Notes under the pieces: generated by a model
What the model was told of the DNA's origin: nothing
What the model saw: only the letters and a program-made list of their open reading frames with translations
Database searches by the model: none
Position numbers and translations under genes: made by a program
Assembly: GCA_020353195.1 (NCBI GenBank)
Contig: CP070691.1
Span: forward strand, 3,044,608-3,090,694
DNA: 46,087 nucleotides
Direction: 5' to 3'
From: Phycisphaerales bacterium
Lineage (GTDB): Bacteria > Planctomycetota > Phycisphaerae > UBA1845
Shown here: positions 32,689-41,547 of the stretch, piece after piece
Layout: the number at the start of each line of letters is the position of its first letter
Position numbering within the stretch: position 1 is the first letter of the stretch

Positions 32689-35106
32689 TCAACCGCCGTC
32701 AGCGGTGAACACGGTTTGGAGGATGCCGAAGTCAGTGAGGTCCACGTCGGAATCGCTGTCGCCGTCCATCTCCAGGCACATGTGGCCAGGCAAGTAAGTG
32801 ACGGCGGGCCCCTGCATGCAGAAGCAGAAGACCATGAAATCCGCCAGGTCAACGTCACCGTCATTGTCCCAGTCGAAGTCGTACGAGAACGCGAAGAAGT
32901 TGTCGGCCCGCGTTCCGTGCATGTTCGCGTCGTTGGCGAAATACTCGTGGTACCCGATGCCGAAGCGGCCGCGCGCGTGTGCTGTGTCGACGACCGAGGC
33001 CACGGGCACGCCGTCAACACGGTACTCAATTTCCGAACCGAAGCACCCGATTTGAAAAGTGCGCCACGCGGTGGTCGGGTTGTAGAGGGGAGCGCCCGCC
33101 AGAAAATCGGTGAAGACCCCGTCGTTGACCACCCCGGCGCGGATGCGGCCGTCGTCGGAATCGAACGTCAGTGCGTAACAGTTGCCGCCCCCGAGCGTGC
33201 TGCTGTCGAAGTTGGCGTTGCCGTTGTCGCGGGCGAAGAGGCCAACGCGCTCGAAGCCGTTACCGGATACATCCGGGCGATACTCGCAGTATACGGACGC
33301 CGAAACCGTGTAGTTAACGTCGCCGGAACTGCCCAGGGACGCGGTTTCGTGACCCCCGGCGGGGTTGAGCACCTCCATGACGTGCCCGTCGCCGCCGGGG
33401 GCGCTGGGGGCAAACGGCACCACCGGGTTGACGCTGAACTTGTCATCCCACGCCAGGAACCGGCCCTCTGAAGGGAAATCGTCCGATAGCGGGAACGGAG
33501 TATCGGGATCGCGCTCTACCAGCAGCAGGACGTTGGGCACGGCGCGCTCGGTGCCGGTGCAGGGAGTGGTGGCTCCGTCCGAGGGGCAGTTGACCACATT
33601 GCCGTCGATAACCATGGTCGTCGAGCCGCCGCCGTCCAGATTGACGGCGTGCTCCGCCTGCAGGGAACTGACCAGAAAGTCGGCCATCTCGGTGTAGGTC
33701 ATGCCGACGCTGTACCCGGGCTGGCGACCGTCACAGGTGACGAACCAGTGTTGTGTTCCGCTCCAGGCCAGAACCGTGCGGGGGTGTCGCTCCGGCGCAT
33801 GGCCGTAGATCCAGTTCTCCGGAAACGGTTGGCCGTCCTTGACGAGCCACCCCGAACACCCTCCGCAAATGAGCTTGGCGTTGATCAGGTCGGACGGCTC
33901 GAGGCCGACGTATGCGCTGATTTCGTCGCCGACGGACACGTGAGACAGGAGTTCGGCCTCCATGCCCGGGCACGCGCCCAGCACGAAACCGCTTGCGGGG
34001 ATGGGGTTGTTGACCGAACTCGCTCCGGTGCGCACGTCGGCGATGCGGCCGGTGACCCACTTGTTGGGGCGGAACGGGTAGTTGACGTCCTCCACAATGA
34101 CCTCCACACCCTCGGCGGCGGAGCCGGTGGTCGGTCCCCAATCGGGCGTCCAGACGGCCAGCGTGTTTGTGGTGCACGGATAGTTCAGCACGTCGAAAGG
34201 CAGTTCCGCAGCATCGGCAAAGCGCACGGCAGGGTCAGCGGCGGGCGTGTTCGTCGTGACGAAGGCCTGGGCGGATTCTTCAAGCACGTAGGATTCTCTC
34301 GGCCACGTAAGCGTCGGCAAACCGATGATGTTGCCGTTGTTGCCCTGCATTCCGTGGATGAAGAGGCCGGCATCGAAGTGGGACGCGTTTATGGCGCCGA
34401 TTACCGGGCGGTCGTAGCTGTCGTACAGGGCGGCGATCTGGCTGGTCGTCTGTCTGGCCGTGAAGTTGCGCCGGCCCTGGGCAAAGCCCATCTCCACGGT
34501 GTACTGCGGATCATCCAGATCAAACTCGAGCACGTGAAGAACCTGTGGCGCCGGGCAACTGTACACGTGGTGATAAACGCCCGGAGCGGCCTCGGTCGTG
34601 GAGTCCAGCGTACACGTTGGATCACCACCTCCACCGAACCGCACGGCGTCGGCGATGACGACCGTCCCGCCGCTGCTTCCGGCGGCGTCCAGCGTGATGG
34701 TGTTGTCCCCGGCGTTGAAGGAGAAAGAGCCGAGCGAGTCCCACGCGTAACCGCCGGCCGTCTGGTCAAGGTAGACGGTGTAAGTCTGATCCGCGGCGGC
34801 GACATCGTACTTGGCGGCGGTGGCCCGGTTTGTGCCGGGTACGTACCAGACAAAGATCTCGTAGTCGCCGGCCTCAGGCAGGCTGGCCATCCAGGTTGCC
34901 GTGCTGCCGCTGCCTGGAGTCGCGAACCGGTACGTGCCGCCGTTGTAGCCGGTCGAACTACTGGTGGTCCACGTACCTGTCTCCGTGTAGGCCGGCGGCC
35001 CGTCGTCGTTGTCGACGATGACCTGCGCCCTGCCTTGAGCGACTGCCAGGAACGCTGCGGACGCGAACACGACGGAGAATCGTGCGAGAGTCGCCACTGA
35101 TGCCAC
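32689..35106 (-). CDS. Secreted golvesin-phosphodiester glycosidase-LamG-like-dockerin protein
   Basis: 805 residues with a signal peptide (to about 27). Residues 28-158 are a golvesin C-terminal-like beta-sandwich (VDNDDGPPAYTETGTW, YEIFVWYVPGTNRATAAKYDV). Residues about 170-530 are a NAGPA/DUF2233-type phosphodiester glycosidase domain with the family motif VNLDGGGSTTMVIDG (488-502) and GAINASHFDAG. Residues about 545-740 are a LamG/DUF1080-like beta-jelly roll. The end has two calcium loops, DWDNDGDVDLADF and DGDSDSDVDLTDFG, a planctomycete dockerin type I-like pair. The enzyme class cleaves sugar phosphodiesters. It probably acts on extracellular phosphorylated glycans. A promoter was not identified upstream. 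Confidence 0.85.
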   Translation of the reverse strand: MASVATLARFSVVFASAAFLAVAQGRAQVIVDNDDGPPAYTETGTWTTSSSTGYNGGTYRFATPGSGSTATWMASLPEAGDYEIFVWYVPGTNRATAAKYDVAAADQTYTVYLDQTAGGYAWDSLGSFSFNAGDNTITLDAAGSSGGTVVIADAVRFGGGGDPTCTLDSTTEAAPGVYHHVYSCPAPQVLHVLEFDLDDPQYTVEMGFAQGRRNFTARQTTSQIAALYDSYDRPVIGAINASHFDAGLFIHGMQGNNGNIIGLPTLTWPRESYVLEESAQAFVTTNTPAADPAVRFADAAELPFDVLNYPCTTNTLAVWTPDWGPTTGSAAEGVEVIVEDVNYPFRPNKWVTGRIADVRTGASSVNNPIPASGFVLGACPGMEAELLSHVSVGDEISAYVGLEPSDLINAKLICGGCSGWLVKDGQPFPENWIYGHAPERHPRTVLAWSGTQHWFVTCDGRQPGYSVGMTYTEMADFLVSSLQAEHAVNLDGGGSTTMVIDGNVVNCPSDGATTPCTGTERAVPNVLLLVERDPDTPFPLSDDFPSEGRFLAWDDKFSVNPVVPFAPSAPGGDGHVMEVLNPAGGHETASLGSSGDVNYTVSASVYCEYRPDVSGNGFERVGLFARDNGNANFDSSTLGGGNCYALTFDSDDGRIRAGVVNDGVFTDFLAGAPLYNPTTAWRTFQIGCFGSEIEYRVDGVPVASVVDTAHARGRFGIGYHEYFANDANMHGTRADNFFAFSYDFDWDNDGDVDLADFMVFCFCMQGPAVTYLPGHMCLEMDGDSDSDVDLTDFGILQTVFTADGG

Positions 35107-35387
35107 CTCCGTAAGAAACGCTCGCCCGCGATTGGCGCGTGCACACCGCCCCGTCGCATGAAGGCGGCGGATACCTTCCGGGTTACGCCGCCAATATCAC
35201 GAAACGCCCGTGCTCCGCCCTCCTACAGACATAACTCCTTCGAGGTTCTCCACTCACCAATCCCCAGTGGCATTCTACCGGAACAGATCACACCGTTCAA
35301 GAATATCCTGTGTTGCTGCAATTGCAGTGGGATGGCACTTCGATGCGGTTGACACTGTCCTCCGGCCATCAACGAACGACCGGCTCG

Positions 35388-36002
35388 TCAACCGTCGGAC
35401 GCGAGCAGCGCCGCTAGCTTCGGGCGGAGTTCGGCTAGTGCGCGGCCACGGTGGCTGATCGCGTTCTTCCGGGCAGGTTCCATCTCGGCCGTCGTCATGC
35501 CGTAGTCGAGCACCTCAAAGTGCGGATCATATCCGAACCCGTTTTTCCCTCGCGGCTCGTCAATGATGACTCCTTCGATCGTGCCCGACGCAGAAATCAT
35601 GATCCGCTCCTCGTCCGCTACGGCGATCGCGCAGCGGAATCGCGCCGTGCGGCGGTGGACTGGAACGCCGGCCAGCGCCGCGACGAGCTTTGCGTTGTTC
35701 GCCGCCGCATCCTGGGCGTCGCCGGCATAGCGGGCGGAGTGCACGCCCGGTGCCAGGCCCAGAACGTCGACCTCCAGCCCCGAATCGTCGGCCAGCACCC
35801 ACGTCCCGCAGTGAGTGGCGTAGTGAAGAGCTTTCTTGGAGGCGTTGGCCTCGAACGTGTCGCCGTCCTCGACGGGTTCGGGCATCGGAGGGTGGTCGCC
35901 GAGCGTGCTCCACTCCGCGGGAAGATCCCCGATCACATCCAGGATCTCGCGCAGCTTGTTGGGGTTGGAGGTGGCCACGAGGATTGCGCGCCGCCCTACC
36001 AT
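35388..36002 (-). CDS. rdgB: XTP/dITP diphosphatase (non-canonical purine NTP pyrophosphatase)
   Basis: 204 residues. HAM1/RdgB motifs are in order: ATSNPNKLREI near the start, DDSGLEVDVLGLAPGVHSARYAG in the middle, FGYDPHFEV, and SHRGRAL near the end. It hydrolyses dITP, XTP and ITP to monophosphates and keeps deaminated purines out of DNA. The start overlaps the end of the SPOR-like lipoprotein gene by seven bases, and RNase PH lies two genes upstream; an rph-rdgB pair is common in bacteria. Confidence 0.93.
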   Translation of the reverse strand: MVGRRAILVATSNPNKLREILDVIGDLPAEWSTLGDHPPMPEPVEDGDTFEANASKKALHYATHCGTWVLADDSGLEVDVLGLAPGVHSARYAGDAQDAAANNAKLVAALAGVPVHRRTARFRCAIAVADEERIMISASGTIEGVIIDEPRGKNGFGYDPHFEVLDYGMTTAEMEPARKNAISHRGRALAELRPKLAALLASDG

Positions 36003-36793
36003 GGCTCGCCCTCGGGGCGAATCCGCACCAGCCGCGAGGCAAGAAACTGCTGCCCGTCACTACCCTCGGGCTTGACCAGCCGCATGTTGCGAAGCTGGTA
36101 ACGGAAATTCTCTTCTCTCTGCAGCTGTTTCACTTCGGCGCTGTAGTCCGCGATCAGGGCCCGACCCGCCAGCTCGCGGCGCTCGCGCTGCACCAGCGCG
36201 TCCGGACCGAACGTACCTACGGTCACTTCGCTGGATCGAGGCCCGTGATTGTAGTAGGCCTCATACCCCTTGCCACGCAGCTCCTTCGCGTAGGCGGCGG
36301 CAGCGGCCTTGCGGTCGTAGAAGTCGACCGTGTTCTCGAACACGGCAACCAGCAACGTGTACGTACCCTCGGCCTTCTCCAGATCCCAGGTGGGCTCACC
36401 CACATCCGTCGCCGGCGAGGAAATCGCCCTGGCCCCGATGAAACGCCCGAGTTGAATCCGCTGAAGATCGTCCCGCAACTCGTCGGGGATAAGCAGCTTC
36501 CCGGTATCCCGGTCGATTCGGCGGTAATACGTGCCGTACAGCACCTGCGACGCCCGACGACCGTGAACGATCTCCACGCCGCGAGGCCGAATCCCCTCAA
36601 CTTGCCGAAGTTCGTCCGCCAGCGCCTCCGCCCGCGAAATGCGGTCCGGCCCCTGCAACTCCACGCAGAGAATCGTCCACGGCTCGCCTTTGGGTCTTGC
36701 CCAATCCATCCACGAGCGGGTACCCGCCCCGTGCTCACAACCGGCCGGCCACAGAACCGTCAGCGTCAGGAGGATCAACCGGGAACGTCTCAT
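35996..36793 (-). CDS. Lipoprotein with SPOR-like domain
   Basis: 265 residues from the ATG at 36793. Sequence upstream in frame is not signal-like. The signal peptide (SRLILLTLTVLWPAGC) puts the lipidated cysteine at residue 19. The region about 150-205 (LLVAVFENT, AAAAAYAKELRGKGYEAYYNH, SEVTVGTFG) has the beta-alpha-beta spacing of SPOR domains, which bind denuded glycan strands at the septum (family knowledge). A charged helix follows (LQREENFRYQLRNMRLVKP). It is inserted between RNase PH and RdgB genes, so its position is probably operon convenience. A second, weaker repeat of the same spacing may lie at about 35-90. Confidence 0.65.
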   Translation of the reverse strand: MRRSRLILLTLTVLWPAGCEHGAGTRSWMDWARPKGEPWTILCVELQGPDRISRAEALADELRQVEGIRPRGVEIVHGRRASQVLYGTYYRRIDRDTGKLLIPDELRDDLQRIQLGRFIGARAISSPATDVGEPTWDLEKAEGTYTLLVAVFENTVDFYDRKAAAAAYAKELRGKGYEAYYNHGPRSSEVTVGTFGPDALVQRERRELAGRALIADYSAEVKQLQREENFRYQLRNMRLVKPEGSDGQQFLASRLVRIRPEGEPW

Positions 36794-36925
36794 ACCACAC
36801 AACCAGTCCGATTCGGTCTCCGCTGACCCCTGGGACGCACGCGGACCCGCCGGCAGCTTACCGGCCACGTCACGCGTCTGCCCCTGACGCCCGCCATCCA
36901 GCTTGGCCACTTCGCTGCCCGTCGT

Positions 36926-37645
36926 TTACCGCCTGCGCCGCAGGGCGCGGTCCTGCTCGTCAATCAGCCGCCGGATGCCCCCGTCGGCAGCGCGAAGCAT
37001 ACGGTCCAGTTCGTCCCGACTGAAAGACGCCCTCTCGCCGGTGCCCTGGATCTCCACAAACCCTCCCGCACCGGTCATGGCCACGTTCAGATCCACGTCC
37101 GCGGCAGTGTCCTCGGCGTGATCGAGATCGACCAGCAACCTGCCTCCGACCCGCCCCACGCTGACCGCCGCAACCGAATCGAGCACCGGCGACCGCGAAA
37201 CCTGCTTGTGGCTCAAAGCATACCGCACCGCATCGCACACCGCGATGTAGGCGCCGGTGACGCTCGCGGCACGGGTTCCCCCGTCCGCCTGGAGCACGTC
37301 GCAATCGATCAGGATCGAGTTCTCGCCCAGCGCGTCCAGATCGATCACCGCCCGCAGGCAGCGCCCGATGAGGCGCTGGATCTCCTGCGTCCGCCCGTCG
37401 ACGCGGAGACGGTTTCGCGGCTTGCGATCGCCCACGGCGCTGGGGAGCATGTCGTACTCCGCCGTGACCCATCCGCTGCCCTTGCCCTCCCGCCACCTGG
37501 GCACGCCGGCCTGCCAGATCGCAGTGCACAGGACGCGGGTCTGACCGCACTCGATCAACACCGATCCCGGCGCGTGCGACGTGAACCCCCGTTTGACCCT
37601 CACCGGGCGAAGATCATTCGCCCGCCGCCCGTCTGCTCGTGCCAT
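36926..37645 (-). CDS. rph: Ribonuclease PH
   Basis: 239 residues from the ATG at 37645. RNase PH signature segments are intact: RPVRVKRGFTSHAPGSVLIECG at the N-terminus, VTAEYDMLPSAVGDRKPRNRLRVDGRTQEIQRLIGR (the phosphate and RNA-binding core), and DVLQADGGTRAASVTGAYIA. It trims tRNA 3' ends by phosphorolysis. A short basic tail (RALRRRR) ends the protein. Neighbours downstream are the SPOR-like lipoprotein and RdgB genes. Confidence 0.95.
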   Translation of the reverse strand: MARADGRRANDLRPVRVKRGFTSHAPGSVLIECGQTRVLCTAIWQAGVPRWREGKGSGWVTAEYDMLPSAVGDRKPRNRLRVDGRTQEIQRLIGRCLRAVIDLDALGENSILIDCDVLQADGGTRAASVTGAYIAVCDAVRYALSHKQVSRSPVLDSVAAVSVGRVGGRLLVDLDHAEDTAADVDLNVAMTGAGGFVEIQGTGERASFSRDELDRMLRAADGGIRRLIDEQDRALRRRR

Positions 37646-37826
37646 AAATGGTACTCGAGCCTGTCCCGGAACCGTGCCCCAGGTTCTCCAACGCGTCGTC
37701 CGACCGGCTTGAAACCCGGTCCCGCAATGCGCCGAAGCCGTTCCCGGGAATCCGAAATCGCTTCGCATCTCGCGCAGATTGCCCGGCGCAGTGCCACCGC
37801 GAAGGTACGGATGCGGCGGCGCGGTG

Positions 37827-38309
37827 TCAACCGGACCCGGCCAACACGTCCGCCAGCAATTCTCGCGAGCGATCTCCCGTTGCCGCGAAGCTGATTCGTC
37901 GCTCCTGATCGCCCACGACATCCAGGCGGACTCTGAGATGATCCTCCGGCAAGACCCTCTGGACCCGGTCCGCCCATTCGATCACCACTGCCGATCCCGC
38001 CCCGAACATCTCGTCAATGCCGATCGCTTCCAACTCCACGGAACCCGACAGACGATAGGCATCGACGTGATAGAGATCGATCCGGCCGGCGTACTCGTTG
38101 ACGATCACAAACGTGGGGCTGTTGACGACCCTGGCGTCGCGAACACCCGCCCCAACCGCAATCCCTTTGACGAGCTGGGTCTTGCCGGCACCGAGCTCGC
38201 CAATGACGGCCACGGCATCCCCGCCACGCAGCGCCGCCCCGAGCCGCCTCCCCATCGAACGGGTGTCGTCGACGCTACGGGATTCGAAAGCGTGCTCGCT
38301 CTCAGCCAT
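37827..38309 (-). CDS. tsaE: tRNA threonylcarbamoyladenosine ATPase TsaE
   Basis: 160 residues from the ATG at 38309, which overlaps the thiL stop by eight bases. Walker A is GELGAGKTQLVKGIA; other family marks are SPTFVIVNEY, LYHVDAYRL and the terminal VIEWADRV. It is the ATPase that drives the TsaBD complex in making the t6A modification on ANN-reading tRNAs. tsaB and tsaD are not in the window. It is encoded with ThiL in one leftward unit. Confidence 0.93.
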   Translation of the reverse strand: MAESEHAFESRSVDDTRSMGRRLGAALRGGDAVAVIGELGAGKTQLVKGIAVGAGVRDARVVNSPTFVIVNEYAGRIDLYHVDAYRLSGSVELEAIGIDEMFGAGSAVVIEWADRVQRVLPEDHLRVRLDVVGDQERRISFAATGDRSRELLADVLAGSG

Positions 38310-39234
38310 CGAAGTGGTCGTACCCCCGCGGTTCGAGCGCCCGGACGCGTCCCCCCCGGTCCACAAGCCGCAGGTCACTGTCCCTGACCTGGCCCACCCG
38401 ACAAAGGCCGAGTTCTGCCAACCGGGCCGGTGTGGCCGCGTCTGGTGCAACGGCTGCCAATAGCTCGAAATCTTCGCCGTCGTGCAGCGCATGGACCAGG
38501 GGCGATCGGCCGTCGGCGGCGGCCGCCTCGCGGGCGGCCTCGCTGATCACGCAGTCGAGCGCCTCCTCTTCCAGAAGGGCTCCCGTGCCCGACGCTTCGC
38601 ACATGCGCAGCACGTCCAGCGACAGTCCGTCACTGATGTCCATCAGTGCGTGCAGGCTCGGCCCCAGAGTCTCCGCAATCCTGCGGGCTTCCCGAACCCG
38701 AGGTGTGAACGTCAGATGCCGCCCTCGCAAACTGCCGCCCAACGGTCCCGTGACGACCAGCGCATCACCAGGGCGCGCCCCGCCCCGCCGGACTGGCTCG
38801 ATCCCTGGATAGGGACTTGCGATCATGCACACGTCGATGGCCAGGGGACGACTCCAGCGGGTCGTATCGCCGCCCACAAGATCGCAGTCGAATGCGTCGG
38901 CCGCGCGCCGCATCGCGCCCACCAGTCGCCGGGCGTCCGCTGCGCCCATCCGATCGTTCAGCGCAACGGACACGGCGGCCGCCAGCGGTCGAACCGCCAT
39001 GGCGGCGCAGTCGCTAAGGCTGCAGGCGACGGCTTTGCCTCCGATCGCTTCCAGAGAATGCGTCGCAGTCGAGAAATGCACGCCGTCGAGGAGCATGTCC
39101 GTCGTCACCAGAACGGCGGCCCCGTCGATGTCCAGCACGGCCATGTCGTCGCCGACGGCAAGCTTGGTCCAGGCCCGCAGCTTCTGCTGACTTCTCTGCA
39201 ACCAACGCACGAAATCGAGTTCGCCACCGTTCAT
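38302..39234 (-). CDS. thiL: Thiamine-monophosphate kinase
   Basis: 310 residues from the ATG at 39234. ThiL motifs are present: KLAVGDDMAVLD, TTDMLLDGVHF, LSDCAAMAVRP, VGGDTTRW, ALVVTGPLGGSL and the C-terminal LMDISDGLSLD and LHDGEDFELL. It phosphorylates thiamine monophosphate to the diphosphate coenzyme. The first ~20 residues (NGGELDFVRWLQRSQQK) form the usual FxxIxxL-type start helix. Divergent from the PilZ gene with a 226-bp gap. Confidence 0.93.
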   Translation of the reverse strand: MNGGELDFVRWLQRSQQKLRAWTKLAVGDDMAVLDIDGAAVLVTTDMLLDGVHFSTATHSLEAIGGKAVACSLSDCAAMAVRPLAAAVSVALNDRMGAADARRLVGAMRRAADAFDCDLVGGDTTRWSRPLAIDVCMIASPYPGIEPVRRGGARPGDALVVTGPLGGSLRGRHLTFTPRVREARRIAETLGPSLHALMDISDGLSLDVLRMCEASGTGALLEEEALDCVISEAAREAAAADGRSPLVHALHDGEDFELLAAVAPDAATPARLAELGLCRVGQVRDSDLRLVDRGGRVRALEPRGYDHFDG

Positions 39235-39460
39235 GTTACTCTTGCGCCCGATCGTGCAACACACCAGGCCCCCGCGAGCAACAGCGATTCTACCGTCTGT
39301 CCGGCTGAATTCGTAGACGCGGACCGTCGTTGCCGGCCCTTCCCTCGGAGCCGGACGGCAACAGGTCCGGGAACAACCCGGTTCGCCGGGCAGAAACCGC
39401 ACCCCATCCACCGCAAGTTGCTCGACTCGGAACTGAATCGTACGTCTCGGTGGTGCCATC

Positions 39461-39889
39461 ATGACTCAGACCGCCGGAACCTCCGCCACGTTTGTGATCC
39501 AACGTGAAATCAGCCGATTCATGCAGGTCGCCATAGATCGAAGCGAGTCCGACGCCAACCACCAGCGGCGGCGGATGCAGCGCCGATATCATCGGTCCTG
39601 GCCCCTTGTGGTCTGCGTACCCGGCTCAGCGGAGACCGGGGACATGAGCGTAGCCCTCTACAACGCCTCTCCGCTGGGCATCGCGTTCCTCTCGCCGATC
39701 GCTGTTGCGGACTGCTCGACCGTTCTTGTCAAGCTGTTCTGGCACGACGAGGGCGGCCCCCGCGTACCCGCGGTCGTCCGCCATGTAACACCCACCGAGC
39801 ACGGGTATCTCGTCGGCTGCGAGTTTGCCCAGGCCGATGAGACGCTCTGTGAGATGGCGCTGGCCCACAGCGCGCTCTCGCACGGCTGA
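39461..39889 (+). CDS. PilZ-domain protein
   Basis: 142 residues. The RRxxR-type motif is in RRRMQRRYHRSWPL (about 36-49), and the second motif is NASPLGIAFLSP (about 68-79), where families that bind cyclic di-GMP have [D/N]xSxxG. A beta-barrel pattern ends with VGCEFAQ. The domain fills the protein, so it is a single-domain c-di-GMP receptor or an adaptor-type PilZ. No cyclase or motility gene is in the window, so the output is unknown. Confidence 0.75.
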   Translation: MTQTAGTSATFVIQREISRFMQVAIDRSESDANHQRRRMQRRYHRSWPLVVCVPGSAETGDMSVALYNASPLGIAFLSPIAVADCSTVLVKLFWHDEGGPRVPAVVRHVTPTEHGYLVGCEFAQADETLCEMALAHSALSHG

Positions 39890-40664
39890 ATCCATCCCCC
39901 GAGCAGGTTCCCACTAGTGGAAGGTTGGCCGGCCATCACCGCCACTGACACTATTGCATTTCTGCTGAAGCCCGCTGTTGCAATGTCACAACCGCTGCGA
40001 CGGGCGCCCCGGCAACGCCTGGCCTCGGCAACACCGGGGCGTCAATCGGGCAAGTCGACAGCAGACAACGATTTAGAACCTGAACCTGCCGACCGGGCAC
40101 AGGAGGCGGGTTGCATCGCTGCATCATCGGGTCATTCCCGGCCTCCGTTCCGCAGCGGCGAACCCGCGCCTCGAAAAGTGGCGTAACATCCCACAAAACA
40201 GAGTGATTGGTGCCGGGCTGGCTGGGTCAGACGCGGACGTTCGCGCCACACGGTATGCGGCTTGCATGAATACAACCCATACGGACGAGTATGTCTCGAC
40301 TTTTTTGTCGGCCACGTCGATCGTCTCTTTGTGTTCCGGGGAGAGTTGTAGGGCACGGCTGGGGGCAGGCGGCTACACGCTTCGGCCGACCTTGGCCACC
40401 ACGTGGTATGCTTCGGCGCCGGCCGGAGTAGCTCTTGATCTCGGGCCCGTTCGCGGGCGGCGAGCGGGAAAGATCGCAACGTGCTGGAGGAGGAAGAAGC
40501 CCATGTCCTGAGCCGGTGACCCGGCTGACGCGTCACCGGGGACAGGCGACGGACGGGGAAGGCAACGGCCGGTACCCCAGCGGTGCCGGCCGCTGTTCTT
40601 TGACTGTTGTACGCCGCTGACCGGACGGTCGGTCGCCCCCTGCGCCGACATAGGCGGCGCAAGC
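39890..40664. other. 775-bp gene-free stretch rich in hairpins
   Basis: No frame on either strand gives a convincing protein. The right half (about 40330-40610) has several strong stem-loops on the plus strand: a GCCCG-TTCG-CGGGC tetraloop hairpin at about 40446-40459 bounded by CTCG/CGAG; CCGGTGAC (40513-40520) pairing with GTCACCGG (40532-40539); and a ten-pair stem at 40567-40591. A strong GGAGGAGG site at 40486 is followed by ATG, one codon and TGA (40503-40511). I do not recognise tmRNA, RNase P RNA or SRP RNA. It may encode a structured RNA or a lost gene. Confidence 0.5.
40567..40602 (+). terminator. Strong stem-loop, terminator-like
   Basis: GGCCGGTACC (40567-40576) pairs with GGTGCCGGCC (40582-40591) through ten pairs including one G-T, with a five-base loop, followed by CTGTTCTTTG. 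It faces the end of the HAD phosphatase gene and could end a rightward transcript from the gene-free stretch. Confidence 0.5.
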
Positions 40665-41324
40665 TCATCCGCCGGGCCGTTGGCGTATCCACTGCTCGAT
40701 CAACCCGGCGGACAACGCCCGCATCGTCGTGACCACGTGGTGGGCCCGATGCAGCCGTTCGGGCGGATGCGTGGTCGCCAGCGCGATGGCCGTCGCTCCG
40801 GCGGCCAGAGCGGCCTCGATGCCGGCGGGAGCGTCCTCGACGACGGCGCAGCGGCCAGGTGAAACACCCAGCCCCTCCGCCGCAAGCTCGAAAACCTGCG
40901 GGTCGGGCTTGCCGCGAGTCACCTGCCCGGCGGTGACCAGCGTCTGGAAATACGGGGCGATCCGCATGCCGGCCAAGACCAACTCCACGTTCTCCCGAGG
41001 GCCGGACGATCCGATCGCGAGCTTGAACCCGGCGTCATGACATCCGCGGACCAGATCGGCCGCCCCGTCCACCGCGGGGACATGGCCGCGGATCAGGTCT
41101 CGATACAACTCTTCCTTCCGATCGCTGAGGCGCCGGATGCTCGCCTCGTCGTCCCGACCGAAGAGCAGCGGGACGATGTCACGATTGCTCCGACCGAAGG
41201 TCTCGCGGAACTGCTGTTCGGACACCGGCACTCCGATCTCATCACCCAGGAGTTTCCAGCTCTCCCAATGGGGGGCGGCCGAATCGATTAGCACCCCATC
41301 CATGTCGAGGATCAGTCCGTACAT
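40665..41324 (-). CDS. HAD-superfamily phosphatase, beta-phosphoglucomutase-like
   Basis: 219 residues from the ATG at 41324. Motif I is LILDMDGVLIDSAAPHWE (nucleophile Asp7 and Asp9), then AIGSSGPREN (motif II), RGKPDPQVFELAA (motif III lysine) and VEDAPAGIEAALAAG (motif IV). A helical cap lies between motifs I and II. This is the PGMB/Gph-like subfamily, acting on phosphorylated sugars or small phosphates. The substrate is not predictable. A short stretch of hairpins follows its stop (40642-40660). It is divergent from the coiled-coil lipoprotein gene. Confidence 0.88.
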   Translation of the reverse strand: MYGLILDMDGVLIDSAAPHWESWKLLGDEIGVPVSEQQFRETFGRSNRDIVPLLFGRDDEASIRRLSDRKEELYRDLIRGHVPAVDGAADLVRGCHDAGFKLAIGSSGPRENVELVLAGMRIAPYFQTLVTAGQVTRGKPDPQVFELAAEGLGVSPGRCAVVEDAPAGIEAALAAGATAIALATTHPPERLHRAHHVVTTMRALSAGLIEQWIRQRPGG

Positions 41325-41481
41325 GTGCGTGTCACCGCCGGAGGCGCCCTTGGCCTTCCCAAACCCGGGTCCGGCCCCGGCCGCCGTTGGATTGCGGGCC
41401 GATACCGCCCTGCACCATCGTAGCCATCGGTGGAGGATTGACCAGAAGGGATTGCGGCTGGGGCCGGGCGATGGTATCAGT

Positions 41482-41504
41482 ACCCGCCGGAGAGTCCGGC
41501 GGGT
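41482..41504. repeat. Ten-bp perfect inverted repeat in a 5' leader
   Basis: ACCCGCCGGA (41482-41491) and its exact reverse complement (41495-41504) flank a three-base loop. It lies 44 bp before the start codon of the coiled-coil lipoprotein gene. It could be an RNA hairpin in the leader or an operator. There is no T-run, so it is not an obvious terminator. Confidence 0.6.
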
Positions 41505-41547
41505 GCGCGGCGCCGGCACGTTCATGTCATTTGAAAGGAGAGCTTCG

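Noticed and set aside
40132..40692. 186-codon minus-strand frame in the gene-free stretch
   Set aside because: Arg/Pro/Ser-rich, no ribosome site, overlaps the HAD gene end, and the strand carries strong hairpins instead.
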